Positions 1 through 8,071 of a stretch of DNA of 57,421 nucleotides are shown one piece after another. The position numbers and the translations under genes were made by a program. The notes under the pieces are model-generated. The model searched no databases. It was given only the letters and a program-made list of their open reading frames with translations, and was not told the DNA's origin. The stretch spans positions 1 to 57,421 of the forward strand of contig JAICYD010000031.1 in NCBI GenBank assembly GCA_025934375.1, in the 5' to 3' direction. Every line of letters begins with the position of its first letter. Position 1 is the first letter of the stretch. Origin of the DNA: Streptosporangiaceae bacterium. GTDB taxonomy: Bacteria; Actinomycetota; Actinomycetes; Streptosporangiales; Streptosporangiaceae.

Positions 1-90
1 CTCGAGGACACTGTGCTCGAGGACACTGTGCTCGAGGACACTGTGCTCGAGGACACTGTGCTCGACGATTCGGTGCTCGACGATACGGGG
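1..90 (+). repeat. 15-bp tandem repeat at the window edge
   Basis: Six 15-bp units: four identical copies of CTCGAGGACACTGTG (1-60), then two diverged ones (61-75, 76-90). Read in frame they encode the pentapeptide LEDTV repeated, drifting to LDDSV and LDDTG. The array touches the first base of the window, so more units may lie outside it and it may have caused the contig break. Confidence 0.95.
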
Positions 91-1809
91 CCGGACGGCA
101 CGTCCGCGGGCGGCCCCCCGCCGGCCCGGCGGTCCCGGCTGCGGACAGCAGCGGGCGTCGGCCTGAACGTGGTCGACGGCATCCTCGCCATCGGCGCTGG
201 CGTCATGGTCGTCTTCGTGCACGACCTGAAGTTCTGGCTGTCCATCCCGTACTGGCTGGATGAGGCGTGGGTGGCGGACTCGATACGGGCGCCGCTGTCG
301 CTGGTCCCCCGGCTGGCCTCGTCTACGCCGCTCGGCTGGATCCTGCTGCTGCGACTGGTGCCCCACGGCGGCCTGGAGCGACAGCGGCTCGTCCCGCTGA
401 TCTTCGCCGGCCTCACCGTGTCGGCCGCCTACTTGCTCGGCCGCGAGCTGGGGCTGACCCGGTTCACCGCCGGGCTGGCGACGGCGGCGGCCGCGCTGCT
501 GTCCCCGGCGATGCTCATCCGCAACGACCTCAAGCAGTACACGGCGGAGGCGTTCGGGTCGATCGTGATCTGGCTGCTGGTCGCGCGCACCGAGACCAAG
601 TGGAGCCGCTGGCGGCTCGCCACGCTCGCGGTGGCGGCGTCCGCGGGCACGCTGATCGCCGAGACGATCATCCTCACCGGGGCCGCCGGGCTGGCCTGCC
701 TAGGCCTGGCCGCGCTTGTCCGGCGGCAGTGGCGGCGCCTGGCCGAGGCCACTGTCGCCGCCGTCGGCATGCTCGTCATCTACGGGGTGATCTATGAGAT
801 CATCATCAAGCCCCGGATCAACTCCACGCTGAACTACACCTGGGCACCGGATTACGCGCCGACCAGCGTGACCGGCGCGGCATCGTTCTTCTGGGCCAAG
901 CTGCAGGTGCTGGCCTCCTTCATCGGCTTCCCCGCGGTCCACGATCCCATGACCGGCCTGACCATCGCCTTGAGCGTCGCCGGGGCCGGCATCGTCGCGC
1001 TTGCCCTGATGCGCCGGTTCGCGCTCGCGGCCCTGCTGCCCGTCACCCTGGTCGTGGTCATGGCGGCCAGCGCCCACCAGTCTTACCCGTTCGGCGACGA
1101 GCGCACGTCCACCTTCTGGCTGGTGCTGTTCCCGGTGCTCATGGCGATCGCCGTGGCGTCGGTGCCGCACGCCATCGGAGTCGGCCTGGGCTGGCTGGCG
1201 GGCGGCACCGGCGATCGCCCCCTGCGCAGGGGGCTGCGATGGCTCCGGTGGACGCTGCTGCCCATCCTGGCGATCGCCGCCACCGCCGTCGCCGTCAACT
1301 ACTACACGCGGGCCGTCCTCCCGGTCACCAACAGCCACCTGCTCGCGCACGACGACCCGCGCTCCCAGGTTCAGTACGCCGAGGACCACTGGCGTCCCGG
1401 GGATGTCATCATCGTCGACTACGGGGCCAGCTACGGGTTCGCGTACTACTACAAGGACCCGCCGAGCGCGTACCCTTCCGTCCCCGCCAACGCCGCTGGC
1501 TGGGTTCCCCGGTACCAGGCTGACCCGCACATAGTCGTCATGGCCAACCGGCTGCCGGGCGAGGTAGGCCGCGCGCTCAGGCAGGCGCGCGCCATCTTGG
1601 CCGCCGAGCCGCCGGATCAGCACGGAAGGATCTGGGTCATCCGCAACCACGCGGAACCGGACGAGCGGCTCGCCTGGCGCAATGCCTTCATCCAGCTGAA
1701 CCGGGGCGGCGGCCACGTCTCCCTCATCGACATCCACCTGCTCGGCTACCTGCCCGGCTACCAGCCGCTGGCGGTCTACACGCCGCCGCTGCCGCCGCAC
1801 AGCCGCTAG
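13..1809 (+). CDS. Polytopic membrane protein, GT-C glycosyltransferase-like (5' end uncertain)
   Basis: Predicted integral membrane protein of about 600 residues. An N-terminal tail of LEDTV repeats (residues 1-25) and a Pro/Gly/Arg stretch precede about ten hydrophobic segments starting near residue 50. A DEAW motif follows the first membrane segment, and an NDLKQYT motif lies near residue 170. This layout, with acidic residues in the first outer loop, recalls the lipid-linked-sugar glycosyltransferases of the PMT/ArnT/RgtA superfamily. The frame is open to the window edge, so the GTG at 13 is only the first start visible; a start after the repeats is equally possible. It is convergent with gcvP with only 50 bases between stops. 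The sugar and acceptor cannot be read from sequence. Confidence 0.72.
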   Translation: MLEDTVLEDTVLEDTVLDDSVLDDTGPDGTSAGGPPPARRSRLRTAAGVGLNVVDGILAIGAGVMVVFVHDLKFWLSIPYWLDEAWVADSIRAPLSLVPRLASSTPLGWILLLRLVPHGGLERQRLVPLIFAGLTVSAAYLLGRELGLTRFTAGLATAAAALLSPAMLIRNDLKQYTAEAFGSIVIWLLVARTETKWSRWRLATLAVAASAGTLIAETIILTGAAGLACLGLAALVRRQWRRLAEATVAAVGMLVIYGVIYEIIIKPRINSTLNYTWAPDYAPTSVTGAASFFWAKLQVLASFIGFPAVHDPMTGLTIALSVAGAGIVALALMRRFALAALLPVTLVVVMAASAHQSYPFGDERTSTFWLVLFPVLMAIAVASVPHAIGVGLGWLAGGTGDRPLRRGLRWLRWTLLPILAIAATAVAVNYYTRAVLPVTNSHLLAHDDPRSQVQYAEDHWRPGDVIIVDYGASYGFAYYYKDPPSAYPSVPANAAGWVPRYQADPHIVVMANRLPGEVGRALRQARAILAAEPPDQHGRIWVIRNHAEPDERLAWRNAFIQLNRGGGHVSLIDIHLLGYLPGYQPLAVYTPPLPPHSR

Positions 1810-1859
1810 CGGATCCTACGGACGGAGGCGGCACAGGCGGGAGTCCAGGGGGTTGGCGT

Positions 1860-4790
1860 TTACCCCCCCGAGGAATAGGCCTCCGGGGCCGGGCAGGCGC
1901 ACACCAGGTGGCGGTCGCCGTAGGCGGAGTCGATGCGCCGCACTGGCGGCCAGTACTTGGCTGTGTACTGCGTCCGGCCGCGCCCGGCCGCCGGGTAACC
2001 GCCGTCGGCGGGCGGGTAGGGATGCTTCCACTCCCCGACGATGAGCATCTCGGCGGTGTGCGGGGCGTTCTTCAGCGGGTTGTCGCTCGCGTCGTACTCC
2101 CCGCCGGCGACCTTGTCGATCTCGGCCCGGATGGCGATCATCGCGTCGCAGAACCGGTCGATCTCGGCCAGGCTCTCGCTCTCGGTCGGCTCGATCATGA
2201 ACGTCCCGGCGACCGGGAAGGACATCGTCGGCGCGTGGAACCCGTAATCGATCAGCCGCTTGGCGACGTCCTCGTTGGTGATGCCGCCGGGCAGGTTGCG
2301 CAGGTCGATGATGCACTCATGCGCGACCAGGCCCCCCGGCCCGGTGTGCAGCAAGGAATAGTAGGGGCCGAGCCGCCGGGCGATGTAGTTCGCCGACAGC
2401 ACCGCCACGCTGGTCGCCTGGCGCAAGCCCGCCGCCCCCATCATCGCGATGTAGGCCCACGAGATCGGCAAGACCCCGGCCGACCCGAACCGGGCCGCCG
2501 CGACGGGCCCGCCCGACAGTGCCGCTGTGGGGAGACGACCCCCCGGGGACTCGGTTCCGCCGCTCACCCGCGGCGGCAGGTAGCGCGCCAGGTGCGCGCG
2601 GGCGGCCACCGGCCCCACGCCCGGCCCGCCGCCCCCATGCGGGATGCAGAAGGTCTTGTGCAGGTTCAGGTGCGAGACGTCAGCGCCGAAGGCTACCGGC
2701 GAGGCCACGCCGGCCAGCGCGTTCATGTTGGCCCCGTCGATGTACACCTGGCCCCCGGCCTGGTGCACCAGGTCGCAGACCTCCGTCACCGTGGTCTCGT
2801 AGACGCCGTACGTCGAAGGGTAGGTCAGCATGATCGCGGCAACCTCGCCGTCGCCCGCGGCTAGCTTGGCGCGCAGGTCAGCCAGGTCAATCGCCCCGTC
2901 CGGGCCGCACTTGACGACCACGACCCGCAGGCCCGCCAGCACCGCGCTGGCCGCGTTGGTGCCGTGGGCGGACTCGGGGATGAGGCAGACGTCCCGGCCC
3001 GCCTCGCCGCGCGCGGCGTGGTACCCGCGGATCGCCAGCAGGCCGGCCAGCTCGCCCTGGGAGCCGGCGTTCGGCTGCAAGCTCACCGCGTCGTACTCGG
3101 TGACCGCGCACAGCCACCGCTCCAGCGAGCCGATCAGCTCGGCGTAGCCCTCAGCGTCCCCCGCGGGCGCGAACGGGTGCATGCGGGCGAACTCCGGCCA
3201 GGTGACGGGCTCCATCTCGGTGGTGGCGTTCAGCTTCATGGTGCACGATCCCAGCGGGATCATGGAGCGGTCCAGCGCCATGTCCATGTCCGACAGGCGC
3301 CGCAGGTAGCGGAGCATCGCGGTCTCGCTGTGATACGAGTTGAACACCGGATGGGTGAGGTACTTGGACGTGCGCCGCGACGACGGCGACACCAGCAGCG
3401 CGGGGGACCCGTCATCCCCGGACCGGGACATCTGCGCGCCGGCCGCGGAGCCGCCGGCCAGAGCGGCGGCCACGTCGCGCACATGGGCCTCGGTGGTGGT
3501 CTCGTCGCAGGAGACCCGGAGCACGCCGCCGCCCGCGTCGTGCACGTTGTAGCCCGCGTCGCGGGCACGCTGCCAGGCCGCCCGGGCCTCGCGGGCCCCG
3601 CCGAAGTCGACCTCGATCGTGTCGAAGAACTCACTGGCGGTCGTCCGGTACCCATGGGAGCGAAGGGTCGCGGCCAGGATCGCGGCGCTGCGGTGGACGC
3701 GACGGGCGATGGCGGCCAGGCCCTCGGGGCCGTGGTAGGCGGCGTACATGGCGGCGGTCACCGCGAGGAGGACCTGGGCGGTGCAGATGTTGCTGGTGGC
3801 CTTCTCACGGCGGATGTGCTGCTCGCGGGCCTGCAGGGCGAGGCGGTAGGCGTGGTTGCCATCGGCGTCGACGGAGATGCCGACGAGGCGCCCGGGGATC
3901 TGCCGCTTCAGGGCGTCGCTGACGGCCATGTACGCGGCGTGCGGGCCGCCGTAGAACATCGGCACGCCGAAGCGCTGGGTGGAGCCGAGAGCGATGTCCG
4001 CGCCCATCTCCCCGGGCGGGGTGAGCAGCGTGAGGGCCAGGATGTCGGCGGCCACCGCCACCGTGGCCCTGGCGGCGTGGGCGGCCTCGATGACCGGGGT
4101 CAGGTCGCGGACCGCGCCGGAGGCGCCCGGGTACTGGAGCAGGACGCCGAACGCCCCGGTGAAGTCGGTGCCGGCGGTGACCGAGGCGACCCGCAGGTCG
4201 ATTCCGAGTGGCTCGGCGCGGGTGCGCAGCACCTCGAGGGTCTGCGGCAGGCAGTCAGCGTCGGCGAGGAAGACGTTCCCGGCCTGCCGGGGCGCGGCCC
4301 GCCGGGACAGGGTCATCGCCTCGGCGGCGGCGCTGGCCTCGTCCAGCAAGGAGGCGTTGGCGACCGGCAGGGCGGTGAGGTCGGCCACCATGGTCTGGAA
4401 GTTGAGCAGCGCCTCCAGCCGGCCCTGGGAGATCTCCGGCTGGTAGGGGGTGTAGGCGGTGTACCAGGCCGGGCTTTCCAGGACGTTGCGGCGGATCACG
4501 GCGGGCGTGATCGTGTCGTAGAAGCCCAGGCCGATCATCGAGGTGCGCACGGTGTTGCGCGCGGCGAGGCGGCGCAGCTCGGTGATGGCCTCGGCCTCCG
4601 ATAGCGGCGCGGGCAGCGCTTCCAGGGACGCGGGCGGGGTGCTGCCGGGCGGCAAGGCCGCCTCCACCAGCGCGCCGAGGGAGGGGTAGCCGAGCGCGGC
4701 GAGCATCGCCCGCTGCTCGCCGGCCGAGGGGCCGATATGGCGGGAAGCGAACTGCGGCAGGACGGGGACGTCAGCGGAAGATTCCGGCAC
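1860..4790 (-). CDS. gcvP: Glycine dehydrogenase (decarboxylating), P protein of the glycine cleavage system
   Basis: The cytoplasmic PLP enzyme that decarboxylates glycine and passes the aminomethyl group to lipoyl-GcvH. Its 976 residues match the single-chain (fused alpha-beta) form. The N-terminus carries the family FASRHIGPS motif. The PLP lysine lies in [18 protein letters not shown] near residue 720, followed by the glycine-rich loop. The GTG start at 4790 is chosen because AGGAGG (4798-4803) sits 8 nt upstream and the HIGPS motif follows within 20 residues. A glycine riboswitch lies in the leader, so expression probably rises with glycine. gcvT and gcvH are not in the window. The next gene upstream on the same strand is the ResR-like MerR regulator, the arrangement known from mycobacteria (Rv1830-Rv1832). 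Confidence 0.97.
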   Translation of the reverse strand: MPESSADVPVLPQFASRHIGPSAGEQRAMLAALGYPSLGALVEAALPPGSTPPASLEALPAPLSEAEAITELRRLAARNTVRTSMIGLGFYDTITPAVIRRNVLESPAWYTAYTPYQPEISQGRLEALLNFQTMVADLTALPVANASLLDEASAAAEAMTLSRRAAPRQAGNVFLADADCLPQTLEVLRTRAEPLGIDLRVASVTAGTDFTGAFGVLLQYPGASGAVRDLTPVIEAAHAARATVAVAADILALTLLTPPGEMGADIALGSTQRFGVPMFYGGPHAAYMAVSDALKRQIPGRLVGISVDADGNHAYRLALQAREQHIRREKATSNICTAQVLLAVTAAMYAAYHGPEGLAAIARRVHRSAAILAATLRSHGYRTTASEFFDTIEVDFGGAREARAAWQRARDAGYNVHDAGGGVLRVSCDETTTEAHVRDVAAALAGGSAAGAQMSRSGDDGSPALLVSPSSRRTSKYLTHPVFNSYHSETAMLRYLRRLSDMDMALDRSMIPLGSCTMKLNATTEMEPVTWPEFARMHPFAPAGDAEGYAELIGSLERWLCAVTEYDAVSLQPNAGSQGELAGLLAIRGYHAARGEAGRDVCLIPESAHGTNAASAVLAGLRVVVVKCGPDGAIDLADLRAKLAAGDGEVAAIMLTYPSTYGVYETTVTEVCDLVHQAGGQVYIDGANMNALAGVASPVAFGADVSHLNLHKTFCIPHGGGGPGVGPVAARAHLARYLPPRVSGGTESPGGRLPTAALSGGPVAAARFGSAGVLPISWAYIAMMGAAGLRQATSVAVLSANYIARRLGPYYSLLHTGPGGLVAHECIIDLRNLPGGITNEDVAKRLIDYGFHAPTMSFPVAGTFMIEPTESESLAEIDRFCDAMIAIRAEIDKVAGGEYDASDNPLKNAPHTAEMLIVGEWKHPYPPADGGYPAAGRGRTQYTAKYWPPVRRIDSAYGDRHLVCACPAPEAYSSGG

Positions 4791-4830
4791 CGAAGGAGCC
4801 TCCTATCGGCTCCCCGTCTGTCGCCGGCTG

Positions 4831-4960
4831 GCTCCAGAGCTGCCTATCCCGTCCGGTCCTGGATGCCTGAGAGGTTCCGGGGAGGTGTTGCCCCTTCGGC
4901 GCTCCGCTCGCGTTAGCCCTACTCGCGTGAACCCTGCCAGCGGAGACTCTCCCGGCGGGA
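4831..4960 (-). promoter_or_regulatory. Glycine riboswitch (single aptamer) in the gcvP leader
   Basis: On the minus strand the leader reads, in order, CGGGAGAG, GCCGAAGGGGCAA, ACCTCTCAGGCA, AGGACCGG and CTCTGGAG. These are the conserved blocks of the glycine aptamer (P1 strand, GCCGAAGGGGCAA core, CUCUCAGGCA core, 3' closing segment). Only one complete core is present, so this resembles a singlet rather than a tandem riboswitch. It ends about 40 nt before the gcvP start, which places the ribosome binding site just downstream. Glycine binding is expected to turn gcvP on. Confidence 0.93.
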
Positions 4961-5078
4961 TGACTGGCTACCGGCCAGCTTACCCCCTGTGCCCTCCTGC
5001 ATGCTCACGCGACCCTGTGGTCACGCCACAACTAGCGCATAACAATTCTGTGCTTCGGTACAGGGAGCGCGCGCCTTC

Positions 5079-5639
<561 letters not shown>

Positions 5640-5743
5640 GGCCACCTCCTGTGACTGACCACGGCATTGGCACCGTAAGCCTGTGCGGACGGGCGCGTCA
5701 ACGATCACGCACGGCGAGTCGCGACATTATCGGGTAAAAAGCC

Positions 5744-6214
5744 TCAGGTCGACCGGCCGAAGTCCTCGGGCGAGATCGTGTCCAGGAACTCCCTGAACTT
5801 CTCGACCTCGTCCTCCTGCTCGTCCGGGATGGCTACACCAGCCTCGTCGAGTATCTCGTCGCTCGCGAAGATCGCCGCGCCGGTCCGCAAGGCCAGCGCT
5901 ATCGAATCCGACGGCCGGGCGCTCACCTCGGCACCGTTGGAGAACACGAGATCGGCATAGAAGATCCCGTCCCGCAGCGCCGTGATGTTCACCGTCCGCA
6001 ACTGCACGTTCAGCACCTCGAGCACGTCCTTGAACAGGTCATGCGTCAGCGGGCGCAACGACACCATGCCCTGCTGGGCAAAGGCAATCGCCGTTGCCTC
6101 GACGGCCCCGATCCAGATGGGCAGGTAGCGGTCCCCCTGCGCTTCTTTCAACAGGACTATCGGGCTGTTGGACGGCATCTCGACCCGGACGCCGACGACC
6201 TCCATCCGCCGCAC
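5744..6214 (-). CDS. DUF151 bifunctional nuclease-domain protein (Rv1829-like)
   Basis: A small cytoplasmic protein of 156 residues. Nearly the whole length is the DUF151/BFN domain: MEVVGVRVEMPSNSPIVLLK at the start, the LPIWIGAVEATAIA motif near residue 30, and SARPSDSIALALRTGAPI-like SARPSDSIALALR near residue 105. The acidic tail (PDEQEDEVEKFREFLD) is typical. Family members have been reported with nuclease activity, but the cellular role is not settled. The GTG at 6214 has GGAG 5 nt upstream (minus strand GGAGCTGTA before GTG); an ATG at 6205 is an alternative. It is part of the garA-ftsR-DUF151-MerR run. Confidence 0.93.
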   Translation of the reverse strand: MRRMEVVGVRVEMPSNSPIVLLKEAQGDRYLPIWIGAVEATAIAFAQQGMVSLRPLTHDLFKDVLEVLNVQLRTVNITALRDGIFYADLVFSNGAEVSARPSDSIALALRTGAAIFASDEILDEAGVAIPDEQEDEVEKFREFLDTISPEDFGRST

Positions 6215-6289
6215 TACAGCTCCGTCCTCGAACGCACCCAGCGCATCGCGCTAAGCGCACCGAATCACTCTCTTGCCAAAGTACACCCG

Positions 6290-7117
6290 CTATCGCCCCG
6301 AAGCCGAGCGCAGTCCCGGGGCTTCCCGTGCAGTGACGTGATACGTACCCCCAACCGGCGCCCCTGATGCGGCCCCTGTCCCGGTCAGCCCGGCTCCCGC
6401 CGGACCGCTCCCCGCCAGCCTCGCGTCCTCCCGCCCGTCACCGATCAGCCCCGCGTCGGCGAGGCCGCCCTCGACGAGGGTCGCGTGCAGCCCGGCGATC
6501 AGCGAGGCGACGGCCGTCCCGGTGCGCAGCGCCGGCTCGCGGCTGGCCCGCTGGCGCGCCCGCGGGGCCACGACCTGGTCGACCAGGGACACCTCGCGGT
6601 CAGCGGCCGCCTTTACCGCCCGCAGGTGGCGCGGCTGGATGCCGTACTCGCGCAGCGCCACCGCCGCCCGGGCGATCGACAGCTCCGGCGCCCCGTAGTG
6701 CCGGGAGTGACGCACCAGCCCGAAGTCCTCAAGCTCGGCGAGGATCTCCTCGTCCGCCCCGGACGCGGCCAGTAGCTCGCTGCGGGTCATCATGACCGGC
6801 GCGGGGACGGAGTCGCCGGAGTCCATCGCGGACAGCCGCTCCTTGATGACGCGCAGCGGCAGGTACTCATCGCGCTGGGCGGTCAGGATGTACCGCAGGC
6901 GCTCGATGTCGGCGACGGCGAACCGGCGGTAGCCCGACTCGGCGCGCTCCGGCGTGATCAGCCCCTCCGCCTCCAGGAAGCGGATCTTGGACGGGCTGAT
7001 ATCAGGAAAATCCGGGCGGAGCTGGGCGAGGACCTGCCCGATTCCGACGTTGGCCGCCGAAGCCCTGCCGCTCGACATACCGCGCGCGCCGAACCCGGAG
7101 CGGGACCCTCCCGTCAT
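6290..7117 (-). CDS. ftsR: FtsR-like MerR-family regulator (Rv1828-like)
   Basis: A MerR-type regulator of 275 residues. The DNA-binding domain (about residues 25-85) contains DISPSKIRFLEAEGLITPER and SGYRRFAVADIERLRYILT, closely matching Rv1828 and corynebacterial FtsR, which activates ftsZ. A second helical domain spans about residues 110-205. The last 60 residues are a low-complexity Gly/Ala tail with drifting repeats (GLADAGLIGDG, RLAGSGPAGAGLTGTG) absent from the mycobacterial proteins, so the tail looks lineage-specific. The ATG at 7117 overlaps the garA stop (ATGA, 7114-7117), indicating translational coupling. Its targets cannot be read from this window. Confidence 0.9.
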   Translation of the reverse strand: MTGGSRSGFGARGMSSGRASAANVGIGQVLAQLRPDFPDISPSKIRFLEAEGLITPERAESGYRRFAVADIERLRYILTAQRDEYLPLRVIKERLSAMDSGDSVPAPVMMTRSELLAASGADEEILAELEDFGLVRHSRHYGAPELSIARAAVALREYGIQPRHLRAVKAAADREVSLVDQVVAPRARQRASREPALRTGTAVASLIAGLHATLVEGGLADAGLIGDGREDARLAGSGPAGAGLTGTGAASGAPVGGTYHVTAREAPGLRSASGR

Positions 7118-7662
7118 GCGTAGCCCTGGACTCCACCGGTTCCGCGGCCCCTGCCGACCTCCGGGCTGCGCGTGAGGAACCGCATCCGGAACTTGCCGAT
7201 CTGCACCTCATCGCCGCCGAACAACTCGGCCTCCTCGATCCGCTCCCGGTTGACGTAGGTGCCGTTGAGGCTGCCCACGTCGCGGACGGTAAACCGCGTG
7301 CCCTGACGGTAGAACTCCGCGTGCCGCCGGGAGACGGTCACGTCGTCGAGGAAGATATCGCTGTCCGGGTGGCGCCCGGCGCTGGTGAAGTCATCGTCGA
7401 GCAGGAACCGGGCCCCCGCGTTGGGGCCGCGGGTCACGATGAGCAGCGCCGCGTCGTGCGGCAGGGCGTCAAGGGCCGCGTAGTCGACGGCTAGGTCGTC
7501 GCCGGTGTCCGCCTCGCTGACGGCGACGCCGCTCAGCGAGATCATCGAGGTCGTCTCGGTGACCGGCTTGCTCGCCGCGGCCCGGATCAGCGGAGCGCCG
7601 CAGTTAGAGCAGAACCGCGACGTGTCAGGGTTCGGACGGCTGCATCGGGAGCAGTACACCAT
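7114..7662 (-). CDS. garA: FHA-domain protein GarA with N-terminal zinc ribbon
   Basis: A 182-residue signalling protein. Residues 4-24 form a CxxC...CxxC zinc ribbon (CSRCSRPNPDTSRFCSNCG). Next comes ETTSM (about residues 36-40), the motif phosphorylated by PknB/PknG in mycobacterial GarA. The FHA domain follows (about residues 75-165) with GRHPDSDIFLDDVTVSRRHAE and SLNGTYVNRE. In mycobacteria and corynebacteria (OdhI) the unphosphorylated protein inhibits 2-oxoglutarate dehydrogenase and affects glutamate metabolism. The zinc ribbon is an addition relative to M. tuberculosis GarA. The ATG at 7662 is preferred, with GGGGAGG about 11 nt upstream. A longer in-frame start (7863) would add an unrelated Arg/Gly-rich stretch. 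Confidence 0.93.
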   Translation of the reverse strand: MVYCSRCSRPNPDTSRFCSNCGAPLIRAAASKPVTETTSMISLSGVAVSEADTGDDLAVDYAALDALPHDAALLIVTRGPNAGARFLLDDDFTSAGRHPDSDIFLDDVTVSRRHAEFYRQGTRFTVRDVGSLNGTYVNRERIEEAELFGGDEVQIGKFRMRFLTRSPEVGRGRGTGGVQGYA

Positions 7663-8071
7663 CGCTTCGCTTGACCTCCCCTCATGCAGCAACGAGTCCT
7701 CGGGTAGCAAGATCGCCTCCGGTACCGTTGCTGAGGGTACCGAACTCCCGTGCCTGCGGTCTACGCGCCGCGCGAACAGCCCGCGAAGGCCACGCGGACG
7801 CGGCTGGCCGGCTTTGGTATGCCCGCCAGCGTGCCCGCCCGCTTCCCGACGTTTGCGCCACACAGCCGCTCCACCTCCGCGTCCACGCGCTTGCGAACTC
7901 GCGACGCGCGCGCCCTGACCCGCTCCATCGCGAATTTCGCACGACTGCGCAGTTAATACAAGACTAACCGACCCTAGACGTCCAGCCGCCGGCCCGACTC
8001 GGGATCGCGCCGTGCACGCGAGTTGGTATCCACATTACTTGCTTGTGACCTGGCCAGGGCCCCGTTATGCG
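7663..8071. other. Intergenic region between garA and the manC-like gene
   Basis: About 400 bases without a convincing gene. It must hold the promoter of the leftward garA-ftsR-DUF151-MerR run and the 3' end of the manC transcript. A locally A/T-rich stretch occurs near 7945-7975, but no motif can be named safely. Open frames here are Arg/Pro-rich shadows. Confidence 0.5.

Noticed and set aside
2964..4604. Long open frame (546 aa) on the plus strand opposite gcvP
   Set aside because: Gly/Arg/Val-rich antisense shadow of a strongly conserved gene; no family signal.
4960..5040. Possible second glycine aptamer upstream of the first
   Set aside because: The conserved GCCGAAGGGGCAA and CUCUCAGGCA blocks occur only once.
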